Counted from the stretch's first letter, positions 19,323 through 28,828 are shown. The stretch: 37,884 bases of DNA from Candidatus Aminicenantota bacterium (GCA_014859315.1 JACUUK010000005.1:1-37884), one strand, 5' to 3'. The notes: generated by a model from the letters alone, not told the origin. A program made the numbers and translations.

Positions 19323-21119
19323 ATGAAAAAACAAACAATAAATAAATCCTCAAAGTCTAAAAGTAAACCTGATACAGGTTCTACTAAAAAACTTTTTATA
19401 CGCGAAGGGACAAACCTTAAAGACCTTAGCAATAAAATTGGCGTTAAAAGTAAAGAACTAATTGAACGCATTAATTCGGAAGATTTCGCAGTAAATATAA
19501 ATGATATTGTCAATCCATCTATTCTTGAAGTTATTTCTAAGTCTTATAACTTAGAAATAAAACTCGTTTCTATCGAAGAAGAAACTCGTAGGCTCGCACT
19601 AAATAACCCTAAAGAATTGATTCTCAGACCTCCTGTTGTCACTATCATGGGACATGTCGATCATGGAAAAACCACTCTGCTGGATGCTATTAGAAAATCC
19701 AACATAGTAGGCAGAGAATTCGGAGGCATTACTCAACATATAGGAGCTTACAGAATTAAGCATAATAATCGTTATATTACGTTTATAGATACACCTGGAC
19801 ATGAAGCATTTACAAAACTAAGGGCCAGAGGTGCAAAAATCACAGATATGGTAGTTCTGATTGTTGCTGCCGATGACGGAGTTATGCTACAGACAAAGGA
19901 AGCTATCGATCACGCTAAAGCTGCAAATGTTCCAATCATTGTAGCCATCAATAAAACAGATAAACTAGAAGCAGATGTGGATAAGGTAAAACAACAACTT
20001 TCTAAAGAAGACCTTCTTGTAGAAGAATGGGGAGGAGATACTATTTGTGTAGAAATCTCGGCAAAAGAAAAGAAAAATCTGGATGAATTATTGGAAATGA
20101 TCTTGCTTCTCAGCGATGTTATTGAAATTAAGGCAAATCCCAACGTTAAAGCTAATGGTATAATATTAGAAGCTCGATTGGATACAAAAAAAGGGCCTTT
20201 AGCAACAGTAATTCTCGAGCATGGCACTCTTACTTTAGGTGAAGCATTTGTCTCAGGCCTATGTTACGGAAAAGTCCGGGCAATATTTGATGAAAATGGA
20301 AAACCCTTGAAAAAAGTTTTGCCTTCGATGCCGGCTGAAATCCTTGGGTTTTATGACGTCCCAGTGGCCGGAGATTTTTTCCAATCTGTTTCCAATATAG
20401 AAACGGCAAAAAATATTGTAGATTTCCGGAATTCAATTCTAAAAAAAGAAGAACCTAAAAGGACAGAGCGTTTGACACTCGACCAACTGTTTAAACAAAT
20501 CGAAGATAAAGGCGGAAAAGAACTTCCTATTATTATCAAAGCGGATGTTCAAGGCTCTGTAGAAGTTCTTAAAGACCTGCTTCCAAATTTAAGTAATAAG
20601 CAAGTAAAAATAAAAATCATCCATTCAGCAACAGGCAATATTACTGAATCAGATGTCATTCTTGCTTCTGCATCCAATGCAATTATCGTCGGCTATAACA
20701 CAAAAGCCAGCCAAAAAATACTGGAAATTGCAAAAAAGGAGCAGGTTGAAATTAGAATCTATAACGTAATTTACCAACTAACAGATGACATTAAAAAAGC
20801 CCTTATTGGTTTATTAGAACCTACTTTCATAGAAACTTATTTAGGGAAGGCAGTGGTCAGAAGAGTTTTCAATATTCCTCGTATTGGAGTCATTGCAGGA
20901 TGTTATGTCACAGACGGGAAAATAGTTCGAAATGCACAAGCCAGAATCATAAGGGACAACAACGTCATTCACACTGGTCGTATTTCATCTCTAAAACATT
21001 TGAAGGAAAATGTGACCGAGATAAAAAAAGAATACGAATGCGGCATTGGATTTGACAAGTTTAAAGACATTCAAGAGGGCGACATAATCGAAGCATTTAT
21101 TATTGAGAAAGAAAGTTAA
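19323..21119 (+). CDS. infB: Translation initiation factor IF-2
   Basis: IF2_N-like segment; G1 VTIMGHVDHGKTTLLD; IDTPGHEAF; INKTDK; C-terminal IF-2 domains. Confidence 0.96.
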   Translation: MKKQTINKSSKSKSKPDTGSTKKLFIREGTNLKDLSNKIGVKSKELIERINSEDFAVNINDIVNPSILEVISKSYNLEIKLVSIEEETRRLALNNPKELILRPPVVTIMGHVDHGKTTLLDAIRKSNIVGREFGGITQHIGAYRIKHNNRYITFIDTPGHEAFTKLRARGAKITDMVVLIVAADDGVMLQTKEAIDHAKAANVPIIVAINKTDKLEADVDKVKQQLSKEDLLVEEWGGDTICVEISAKEKKNLDELLEMILLLSDVIEIKANPNVKANGIILEARLDTKKGPLATVILEHGTLTLGEAFVSGLCYGKVRAIFDENGKPLKKVLPSMPAEILGFYDVPVAGDFFQSVSNIETAKNIVDFRNSILKKEEPKRTERLTLDQLFKQIEDKGGKELPIIIKADVQGSVEVLKDLLPNLSNKQVKIKIIHSATGNITESDVILASASNAIIVGYNTKASQKILEIAKKEQVEIRIYNVIYQLTDDIKKALIGLLEPTFIETYLGKAVVRRVFNIPRIGVIAGCYVTDGKIVRNAQARIIRDNNVIHTGRISSLKHLKENVTEIKKEYECGIGFDKFKDIQEGDIIEAFIIEKES

Positions 21120-21140
21120 GATAATTTAATTTAATTGCAA

Positions 21141-21422
21141 ATGTTCATTGGATTTCTTAATTTAGAAATTTATATTCCCTACTCCCATTCTCTCAAAGAA
21201 AAAAGAAAGTATATAAAGAGCATTAGAGACAGAATCCAAAAAAAATATAATGTAGCTATTGCAGAATTAGATTATCAAGACAAATGGCAAAGAATAAAGA
21301 TTGGAGTTGTTACTCTAAATAGCCATAAAATAGTTGTAGAGCGTTTATTAAACAAAGTCATTCTGGATATCGAGGAAAACATTGAAGGAGAAATAATTGC
21401 CAAACAAATACATTTCTTCTAA
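21141..21422 (+). CDS. DUF503 family protein (YlxP-like)
   Basis: MFIGFLNLEIYIPYSHSLKEKRKYIKSIRDRIQKKYNVAIAELDYQDKWQRIKIGVVTLN; ORF track starts at 21135 (TTG). Confidence 0.85.
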   Translation: MFIGFLNLEIYIPYSHSLKEKRKYIKSIRDRIQKKYNVAIAELDYQDKWQRIKIGVVTLNSHKIVVERLLNKVILDIEENIEGEIIAKQIHFF

Positions 21423-21503
21423 AAAATATGCAATAAAGAAAGACTTTGCTCCCCCCCACATGAAAATCTCTTTTCTCTAAGGGAAGAGCTGTATAAAATA
21501 AAA

Positions 21504-21863
21504 ATGAACGAGACAAGGCGTCAAAAACGGGTTGCAAGCCTAATAAAAGAAGAATTGAGTCGCTTTTTAATAGAAGTCATTCAAGATACCTCCTCTGGCC
21601 TAATCACAATCACAAACGTCAGCATGAGCAAGGATTTAAAAACAGCAAAAGTTTATTTAAGCATGTATCAACATGATAAAGAAAGTATAATTCTCGAAAC
21701 TCTAAACAAAAGAAAAGGGTATTTAAGAAAATCTATTGCCTCAAAAATAAAATTAAAGTATAATCCCATGCTTATTTTTTCTATTGACCCATTATTCAAT
21801 TATGAAAAAAAAATTGATGAGATTTTTAACAGTATAAAAAAAAATGAAAAAAAGCACGGTTGA
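21504..21863 (+). CDS. rbfA: Ribosome-binding factor A
   Basis: TRRQKRVASLIKEELSRFLIE..ITITNVSMSKDLKTAKVYLSMY; conserved position between infB and truB. Confidence 0.9.
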   Translation: MNETRRQKRVASLIKEELSRFLIEVIQDTSSGLITITNVSMSKDLKTAKVYLSMYQHDKESIILETLNKRKGYLRKSIASKIKLKYNPMLIFSIDPLFNYEKKIDEIFNSIKKNEKKHG

Positions 21864-22809
21864 CCTTATTTGCGAGAAAATTTTAGCCAGCCGCCGTATT
21901 GTTATTACTTCCCACCTTAGACCAGATGGAGATTCCATATGCACGAGCCTGGCTCTATATTTTATAGGAAAACAGTTAGGGAAGAAAATGGCAATCATAA
22001 ATAAAGATAAAACCCCCTCCCCTTTCTCACGTTTCCCTGACATTGAAAAGATAAAAATTGGACTCATTCCTCCTAATTATTATGATTTAGTCATTCTTCT
22101 TGAATGTGCTAACATCTCACGTTCTGGCCAGAAGTATACACAAGATTATTATCTAATCAACATTGACCACCATTACTCCAATGATCTTTATGCGGATATT
22201 AATTGGGTCGATCCTGAGGCATCCGCTGTTGCTGAATTAGCTTTCCAGCTTGCGGAAAAACTAAACATCTCATTCACTACTCAGATAGCAAACAACCTTT
22301 ATTGTGCAATTGTCTCAGATACAGGTTCATTCCAGTTTTCAAATACAAGGGCAGAATCCTTTAAAGTATGTTTTGAGTTAATAAAGAAAGGAGCCGATCC
22401 ATTTAGAATTTCCGAACTGTTATTCAATAACAATTCCCCAGAGAAAATAAAGCTTTTAGGGAAAGTCCTTTCTACTCTCAAGATGAAAGAGAACGGACAA
22501 ATTACTGTCATTTCCATGTTTAAAAAGGATTTATCGTCTCTTAATTTAACAGAGGTAGACACTGAAGATATCATAACATTAGCTCGATCTATTAAAGGAG
22601 TGAAAATAGTATTGTTTTTCAAAGAAATAGATAAAGATGTCTTTAGAGTAAGTGTACGGTCAAAAGGCACGACAAATGCTGCTTTAGTAGCAGAGCACTT
22701 TGGCGGAGGTGGCCATATTCATGCGGCCGGCTTCACAGTCTCCGGGGATTATAATAGTTTACTGAACGAAATTCCTAAGACTGTATTTGAGATTCTCAAT
22801 AAAGCCTAA
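21844..22809 (+). CDS. nrnA: DHH/DHHA1 phosphoesterase, bifunctional oligoribonuclease/PAP phosphatase NrnA-like
   Basis: SHLRPDGDSICTSLAL; LINIDHHYSND; AIVSDTGSFQFSNT; FGGGGHIHAAGF. Confidence 0.9.
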   Translation: MKKSTVDLICEKILASRRIVITSHLRPDGDSICTSLALYFIGKQLGKKMAIINKDKTPSPFSRFPDIEKIKIGLIPPNYYDLVILLECANISRSGQKYTQDYYLINIDHHYSNDLYADINWVDPEASAVAELAFQLAEKLNISFTTQIANNLYCAIVSDTGSFQFSNTRAESFKVCFELIKKGADPFRISELLFNNNSPEKIKLLGKVLSTLKMKENGQITVISMFKKDLSSLNLTEVDTEDIITLARSIKGVKIVLFFKEIDKDVFRVSVRSKGTTNAALVAEHFGGGGHIHAAGFTVSGDYNSLLNEIPKTVFEILNKA

Positions 22810-22850
22810 AATAATCTGAAATAAAAAATACTTTTTCTGAAAAAATAATT

Positions 22851-23816
22851 ATGGATGGCCTAATCCTTGTTAATAAACCTCAAGGGTTAACTTCTCATGA
22901 TATCGTAATTAAAATTAGAAAATTATTTAATATTCAGAAAGTAGGACATTTCGGGACTCTTGACCCATTAGCTACAGGACTTTTGGTTGTATCAGTAGGA
23001 AAAGCCACAAGACTTTCCCAATTTTATGTGAAAAAAGATAAGACTTATCAAGGACAAATAAGATTAGGATATTCAACAGATACTTATGATTCCCTTGGAA
23101 AAAGGACTTCAGAAATAATCGAACTATATCCTGAAAAAAATACTCTTATTTCTGAGATTAAAAAATTTGAAGGGGAAATCGATCAACTTCCTCCCCCTTA
23201 TTCTGCCAAAAAATACAAAGGGAAACCGCTTTATGTATACGCCAGGCAAAAAAAAGCCATAAAAATAAAATCAAGAAAAGTATTCATTCATTTTTTCCGG
23301 TTAAAAAACTACCATTCACCATTGATTGATTTCGAAGTCAAATGTTCATCAGGAACTTATATTCGCTCTCTTGCACATGATTTAGGCCAAAACTTAGGAT
23401 GCAGAGCTCACCTGACCCAACTCAAACGAACACACGTTGGAAAATTTTCAGTTGAGAACAGCTTCACCCTGGAAGAAATCCATGGATTAGCTAAAGAAGA
23501 TAAAATCGATTCTTTTTTCCTCCCCTTAGAAATACTCCTCCCTGAATTTCCAAAAATCATTCTGAAAGATCAGGGTTCCGTTTCAGCCCAAAATGGCAAC
23601 CTTATTTCTTCGGACGAAATCTTAAAGGTCTTCCCAGGCGAACAATTCCCAACATCACAAATACTTAAATATGAACAAGAAAGCATTTTCAAATTATTCA
23701 CCAGAGATGGAAAACTTATTGCTTTCGCAAGAAAAACACCTGGAAATAACTTGCTTCATCCTTTTCTTGTGATTGGCACTGTTGATGAACAAAAAATTAA
23801 AAGTAAAAAGCAATGA
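22851..23816 (+). CDS. truB: tRNA pseudouridine(55) synthase TruB
   Basis: LVNKPQGLTSHDIV; VGHFGTLDPLATGLL; YSAKKYKGKPLY; SSGTYIRSLAHDLG. Confidence 0.95.
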   Translation: MDGLILVNKPQGLTSHDIVIKIRKLFNIQKVGHFGTLDPLATGLLVVSVGKATRLSQFYVKKDKTYQGQIRLGYSTDTYDSLGKRTSEIIELYPEKNTLISEIKKFEGEIDQLPPPYSAKKYKGKPLYVYARQKKAIKIKSRKVFIHFFRLKNYHSPLIDFEVKCSSGTYIRSLAHDLGQNLGCRAHLTQLKRTHVGKFSVENSFTLEEIHGLAKEDKIDSFFLPLEILLPEFPKIILKDQGSVSAQNGNLISSDEILKVFPGEQFPTSQILKYEQESIFKLFTRDGKLIAFARKTPGNNLLHPFLVIGTVDEQKIKSKKQ

Positions 23817-25285
23817 GAAAGACTGAAGCATTTGCGTCAAGGTGGGGATTTATTTTTGCTGGTTTAGGTATGGCTGTTGGCACAGGAAATATTTGGCGTT
23901 TCCCAAGAATAGTTGCCCAACAAGGTGGTGGAGCTTTTATTATCGCTTGGATTCTATTTCTTTTTCTATGGTCACTTCCATTACTCACTATTGAAATATC
24001 TATAGGGAAAAAAACAAGAATGGGAGTTATTGGCTCTTTTTATAAGCTACTCGGAAAAGATTTTGCCTGGATGGGAACGTTTATTGCCTTTGTAACAACA
24101 GCAATAATGTTTTATTATTCTGTTGTCACAGGTTGGTGTCTTAAGTATTTTCTAAAAACACTCTTTCATGGACTTATTAAGCAAGATTCCATGGAGTTCT
24201 GGAGGTCGTTCACATCGTCCTGGGAACCTGTTCTTTTCCATTTTGCTGCCATGACTATAGGTGTGATTATTATTTATGCTGGAGTTGTAAAAGGCATTGA
24301 AAGGGCAAATAAAATCTTAATACCTTCTCTTTTTTTCTTGCTTATAATTGCCTGTGTACGCGCTCTAACTCTTCCTTCAGCTTTTCAAGGGTTGGACTTT
24401 ATATTTTCACCGAATTTTTCAAAACTTGCCGATTACAAAGTATGGCTAAATGCTTTAAGTCAATCTGCCTGGTCTTCAGGAGCAGGCTGGGGCTTGATCC
24501 TAACTTATTCAGTCTATTCCCGTGAAAGAGATAATCCTCTTTTAACATCATCTACACTCGTGTTTGGAGATTATGTGGCTTCTCTACTTGCAGCAGTAGC
24601 TATTATTCCGACTGCATTTTCATTCTTTGCCTCACAAGAATTTTCTCAACAAAAAGTTCTTGAAGTCATGAATGCAGACAATCAGGGATTAACCTTTATC
24701 TGGATTCCTCATTTGTTTTCAAAAGTCCCTATGGGTTCATTCTTTTTACCTCTATTTTTTCTCGCACTTTCTTTCGCTGCATTTTCTTCTCTCATTTCTA
24801 TGATTGAACTTGTCACACGTATTCTCATGGATACGGGATTATCTAGAAAAAAAGCTGTCTTTCTTGTGGGTTCATTTGGATTTTGTCTGGGTATTCCATC
24901 TGCATTAAGCATGGGTTTTTTCAATAACCAAGACTGGGTCTGGGGCTTAGGTTTGATGGTTAGCGGTTTTTTCTTCACAATTCTTGTAATAAAAGTGGGC
25001 CCAAGAAATTTCATGAACAATGTAGTTTCCTCTCCAGAAAATAAAATAAACATTGGTAAATGGTTTGATATATTAGTGACAGTTTTCCTTCCTCTCCAAT
25101 TCTTAGCAATGCTCGCATGGTGGTTTTGGCAGAGTTACTCTTCCGACCCCAAGAATTGGCTAAACATTTTTTCTTCTTCCTCAGTAGGGACAGTCCTGCT
25201 TCAATGGATCACAGCAATAGTCATAATCATGCTTCTCAATAAAATAATAACTAAAAATCTAAATGTAAGAGACAATGACAACTGA
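23813..25285 (+). CDS. Neurotransmitter:sodium symporter (NSS/SNF) family transporter, MetP-like
   Basis: SRWGFIFAGLGMAVGTGNIWRFPRIVAQQGGGAFIIAW; about 11-12 TM segments; 4-nt ATGA overlap with truB; followed by a MetS-like small ORF. Confidence 0.92.
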   Translation: MRKTEAFASRWGFIFAGLGMAVGTGNIWRFPRIVAQQGGGAFIIAWILFLFLWSLPLLTIEISIGKKTRMGVIGSFYKLLGKDFAWMGTFIAFVTTAIMFYYSVVTGWCLKYFLKTLFHGLIKQDSMEFWRSFTSSWEPVLFHFAAMTIGVIIIYAGVVKGIERANKILIPSLFFLLIIACVRALTLPSAFQGLDFIFSPNFSKLADYKVWLNALSQSAWSSGAGWGLILTYSVYSRERDNPLLTSSTLVFGDYVASLLAAVAIIPTAFSFFASQEFSQQKVLEVMNADNQGLTFIWIPHLFSKVPMGSFFLPLFFLALSFAAFSSLISMIELVTRILMDTGLSRKKAVFLVGSFGFCLGIPSALSMGFFNNQDWVWGLGLMVSGFFFTILVIKVGPRNFMNNVVSSPENKINIGKWFDILVTVFLPLQFLAMLAWWFWQSYSSDPKNWLNIFSSSSVGTVLLQWITAIVIIMLLNKIITKNLNVRDNDN

Positions 25286-25370
25286 AGCACTTATTTTTAT
25301 GATTTTCACTTTTGCCGTTTGTATAGGAGGATTTATTTACAGTCTCTATCTTACTGCAAAAAACAAATAG
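25275..25370 (+). CDS. metS: MetS-family NSS transporter small subunit (31 aa), not in the supplied ORF track
   Basis: MTTEALIFMIFTFAVCIGGFIYSLYLTAKNK: single TM helix with central GG and basic C-terminus, overlapping the NSS transporter stop by 11 nt. Confidence 0.75.
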   Translation: MTTEALIFMIFTFAVCIGGFIYSLYLTAKNK

Positions 25371-25480
25371 ACCACAAGTACATATTTGTGTTCTCTTTTT
25401 GTTTAAGGAATAAAATCCAACTTTTTGAATCCAAATTTCAATCACTTCTTGAATTTTGCTGCGATATATTGTATTTTAGA

Positions 25481-25765
25481 ATGGAAATGAGATTAAATAA
25501 GAATCAAATCGACCATTTAGCCTTTATGACCGTCCGCAATTTAATTAAGGAAGAAAAAATAATTGCGGAAAACAAAAATAAACTCGTTGAAGACCTTGCA
25601 AATATTATAACCGAAGAGTTTCAGAGAGAAGACAAACTCGACCAGGAAGTAAGAGAAATTCTAAATAAACATATGGAAAAAATCCGTAAAGAAAACATTG
25701 AATATCAAACACTGTTTCGAATGATTAAAACAAAACTTGCTAAAGAAAGGGATATCGTTCTGTGA
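25481..25765 (+). CDS. DUF507 family protein (copy 1)
   Basis: MRLNKNQIDHLAFMTVRNLIKEEKIIAENKNKLVEDLANIITEEFQREDKLDQEVREIL; the track ORF start at 25319 overlaps metS and is unlikely. Confidence 0.75.
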   Translation: MEMRLNKNQIDHLAFMTVRNLIKEEKIIAENKNKLVEDLANIITEEFQREDKLDQEVREILNKHMEKIRKENIEYQTLFRMIKTKLAKERDIVL

Positions 25766-26052
25766 GTATTCGTTTATCAAGAGAAAAAATAAATTTTTTC
25801 GCTCGTCAGATATTAAATCACTTATTTGAAAACGATCAAGTGGAATTCTTAGACGAGCCAAACGAAATCAGACTTTGCATCGTAAAAACCATTGATGAGG
25901 AAATAAAACTTTACGACATCATAGAGAAAAAAGTTGTCGAAAAAATAGATTCACAAAAAAAAGGAATTAAAGAAGGCAGTCGCGAATGGGAGATTCTTTT
26001 TCGTAAATACTACAATGAAGAAATCGCGAAACTTGGCAAAATCGTAGATTGA
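25762..26052 (+). CDS. DUF507 family protein (copy 2), GTG start
   Basis: MSIRLSREKINFFARQILNHLFENDQVEFLDEPNEIRLCIVKTIDEEIKLYDIIEKKVVEKI; 4-nt GTGA overlap with copy 1. Confidence 0.75.
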   Translation: MSIRLSREKINFFARQILNHLFENDQVEFLDEPNEIRLCIVKTIDEEIKLYDIIEKKVVEKIDSQKKGIKEGSREWEILFRKYYNEEIAKLGKIVD

Positions 26053-26115
26053 TATCCATATGACACCCAAAAATCCTGATTCTTATGATTTTGAGGAACG
26101 AGTCCGTTATAAGGG

Positions 26116-26994
26116 TTAGATATCTATTGATTTTTCTTGAATATACCCTTTTTTCAAAAGATAATTCCGAAGAGCTTCTTCCCAATATGAAAAATCTGTA
26201 AGACCTATATCTTTTGCCCTCTTATTTTCCAAAACAGAATAAGGAGGCCTCTTGGCTTTTGCGCCATACTGTTCTGTAGTTACAGGTTCAAGGTCTGGTT
26301 TTTGTCCAATAATTTTAAATATTTTCTGTGCAAATCCAAACCATGTGCATTCACCTTCATTTGTTAAATGATAAAGGCCGTATTGCCGAGACTGAATTAA
26401 TTCCAAAACTTTTTGTGCTAACTCCTCGGTTGATGTAGGTGTTATCCACTGGTCATTTACTACTCGGATTGTTCGGCCTTTATTGGCTTGCTCGACTATA
26501 GTATCCACAAAATTTTTCCCTTTACCCCAGCATCCAGCTATTCCATAAAGGCCGCATGTTCTTATAATAAAATGCTTTTCAAGGATATTTTGTACAAAAT
26601 ATTCACCTGCTAATTTTGAAACACCGTAAATACTCAATGGATTTGGGCAATCCTCCTCTATATAAGGAGTTTTTTTTATTCCGTCAAACACATAATCCGT
26701 GCTGAAATGAACCAATGCTGCATCAAGTTCCAGGCAAATATATGCCAATTCCCTTACGGCCAATGCATTGACTTCAAAGGATTTTTCCGGATTCTCTTCG
26801 CATTCATCAACTCTATGATAGGCCGCTGTATTAATCACAACATCTGGTTTTATGGAATAAAGGATTTTTTTTGCCCTCTCTGGCTTTGTTATATCAAAAT
26901 CAGGATATAGAAGCTCAGAAAGATTGGTCCCTTTAAGCAAAGTTGATAAATCCGTTCCTAACTGGCCATCAGCTCCAATAAGCGCAATTTTCAT
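26116..26994 (-). CDS. rfbD: dTDP-4-dehydrorhamnose reductase
   Basis: MKIALIGADGQLGTDL; VVINTAAYHRVDECEENPEKSFEVNA; HFSTDYVFDG; YGVSKLAGE; PTSTEELAQ. Confidence 0.92.
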   Translation of the reverse strand: MKIALIGADGQLGTDLSTLLKGTNLSELLYPDFDITKPERAKKILYSIKPDVVINTAAYHRVDECEENPEKSFEVNALAVRELAYICLELDAALVHFSTDYVFDGIKKTPYIEEDCPNPLSIYGVSKLAGEYFVQNILEKHFIIRTCGLYGIAGCWGKGKNFVDTIVEQANKGRTIRVVNDQWITPTSTEELAQKVLELIQSRQYGLYHLTNEGECTWFGFAQKIFKIIGQKPDLEPVTTEQYGAKAKRPPYSVLENKRAKDIGLTDFSYWEEALRNYLLKKGYIQEKSIDI

Positions 26995-27015
26995 CTTGAG
27001 TCCATCTTGCTTTAT

Positions 27016-27278
27016 CTAACCTGAATTATTCATAAATTATGCCGACACAAATATTTATTTTCCATGATATCTGCCACTTACGTTGATTTTTCCTTCAGCA
27101 TAACATTCAACTATTTTCCCCTGCACTTCTTTTCCTCTATGTCGGCATTCTTTACCCTTCGGGCGAGCCGATCTAACTGCATCTGCTTCGTTACATGGCA
27201 TTTGCGGTGGACGACCACAGCTGCATACCCTGTGCCTCGCATCTACAGCAACCTCGACTCGTGAATAATCCAGGCTAA
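27016..27278. mobile_element. Small non-autonomous inverted-repeat element (MITE-like), 255 bp plus 4-bp CTAA flanking repeats
   Basis: Left CCTGAATTATTCATAAAT (27020-27037), right end reverse complement CCTGGATTATTCACGAGT; all differences are transitions; CTAA at 27016-27019 and 27275-27278; no transposase ORF inside. Confidence 0.6.
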
Positions 27279-27311
27279 ATACCTTATTGTTTTTTAATGT
27301 TTTTTTGTTCG

Positions 27312-27345
27312 AAAAAAAAGGCCAGAGGAAAACCCCCTGGCCTTT
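27312..27345 (-). terminator. Rho-independent terminator for the minus-strand PKD/beta-barrel gene
   Basis: AAAGGCCAG (27317-27325) / CTGGCCTTT (27337-27345) stem with additional G:C pairs, followed on the minus strand by a T run. Confidence 0.85.
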
Positions 27346-27373
27346 CCATATTGATTTCTTTTTCAGTTTCTAC

Positions 27374-28828
27374 TTAAAAAATATACCTAAAACCAAGCAT
27401 TATCTTATAGTTCTTTGAAAAAGACCGCCCTTCACCAATTGGAGCTCTAACTTCGAATAATAATGACCCTGCATTCGTAAAATTGTTAAACACATCTAAA
27501 CCTACATTCCCTATTAGTTCAGTGTCAGATTCACGCTCTGTCCGGACTTTTGTAGTATATCCTGCTCCTGCTCCAAAGAATGCAGGCCCAGCATGTACAT
27601 TCATGAGTATATTAGCCATAAAGAAAGATTTCCAGGGCTCCCCTTTGAGTGCCAATGATCCTCCGCCTGAAAGCACACAATCCAAGGTGTCAGGAATAAT
27701 CTTATAAAGCAGCCCTACACGTGTCCCAATAAATGGACCAGCACTTCCACGGGCATATAAAGGTCCTCCTTCCACTAATAAGAAAGTTTTCTTCTGAGTA
27801 ACTTCTAATTCAATTTTAACTGGCTGAGACATGGCTTCGAAATCATCTGTCACAACACCTGTAACTGTATATACACCTGGCTTTACAAATATTTTTTCCC
27901 ATGTAAATGGCTTTTCTGTATCTGAGTAGGTGTCTATAACATTTCCTGCTTCATCTGTTATTTCAAAATCTGCCTTGACTACCTGCCCGTCTTGGTCTGT
28001 AGATTGAGACGCATCAATGGTTATTGGCCTTCCAACATAATTTATACATGGGAGGCATGATGTCCACAGTTTGCAGACTGGGGGAAAGTTTATGTAAGTT
28101 TTGGCTTCGCAAGGATTTGTTGATATCTTTCCTTCCAGGTTAATAGCTTTTGCTTTAAAGATATATTCGCCGGGCTTATCAAATTTTGTCTGCCATTTTG
28201 GTGAATCAGGAGTTAGAGTTTTTGTTGTGAGTTTTGTTCCTTCAGGACCTAGGATTTCGACTTCCATGGATTTCGCATGCTGAGTGCCGCTCATGTCAAC
28301 AGAAATGGGATTATTGATATTTGCCTTTGCAGGAACAACTTTTATATCACAAATGGCATCAGGGATGATTTCTTCAACACTGCGAAGAGCAATATTCCCG
28401 CATGGCCTGGGCATTATAAACTCATAATGTTTATATCCCTTTTTAACAATAAATGAATAAACAGGAAGTGATTTTTTACCAGCCCATTCAATATCTTCCA
28501 CAACTTTGACCTTTCCTCGAGAACGAAATAACATCCACACCATTTTATCGCCAACAGCCAATTCTTTTTCTACAAATGAAGCATCTTTTATCTGTTCTAT
28601 AAAGGGAAGATAGATATCCCCATATCCAGCAAGATCGAATCCATATTTAATATCACCAGCATATTTATCGAGTAGTATTTTCATGATTTCAGCCGTAGGA
28701 ACATCTCCTTTAATTCTAACAAAAGTATACCGGCCTATTTGTTTCAGCTTCTTTGTTTCGGCGAATGAATGAATTGAAAAAACAATAAGTAATCCTATTA
28801 CAATAAAAATTAATTTTTTATTTCTCAT
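27374..28828 (-). CDS. Secreted/outer-membrane protein with PKD-like domains and probable C-terminal beta-barrel
   Basis: Signal peptide MRNKKLIFIVIGLLIVFSIHSFA; PKD-like segments (FDKPGEYIFKAKAINLEGK; ITIDASQSTDQDGQVVKADFEI..FVKPGVYTVTGVVTDD); ends YKIMLGFRYIF; strong SD AAGGAGGAA. Confidence 0.7.
   Translation of the reverse strand: MRNKKLIFIVIGLLIVFSIHSFAETKKLKQIGRYTFVRIKGDVPTAEIMKILLDKYAGDIKYGFDLAGYGDIYLPFIEQIKDASFVEKELAVGDKMVWMLFRSRGKVKVVEDIEWAGKKSLPVYSFIVKKGYKHYEFIMPRPCGNIALRSVEEIIPDAICDIKVVPAKANINNPISVDMSGTQHAKSMEVEILGPEGTKLTTKTLTPDSPKWQTKFDKPGEYIFKAKAINLEGKISTNPCEAKTYINFPPVCKLWTSCLPCINYVGRPITIDASQSTDQDGQVVKADFEITDEAGNVIDTYSDTEKPFTWEKIFVKPGVYTVTGVVTDDFEAMSQPVKIELEVTQKKTFLLVEGGPLYARGSAGPFIGTRVGLLYKIIPDTLDCVLSGGGSLALKGEPWKSFFMANILMNVHAGPAFFGAGAGYTTKVRTERESDTELIGNVGLDVFNNFTNAGSLLFEVRAPIGEGRSFSKNYKIMLGFRYIF

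Noticed and set aside
25319-25480. N-terminal extension of the first DUF507 ORF
   Set aside because: Overlaps metS and does not match the family; ATG 25481 or 25487 fits.
27064-27264. 66-aa plus-strand ORF from the track
   Set aside because: Lies inside the inverted-repeat element; low-complexity, no family resemblance.
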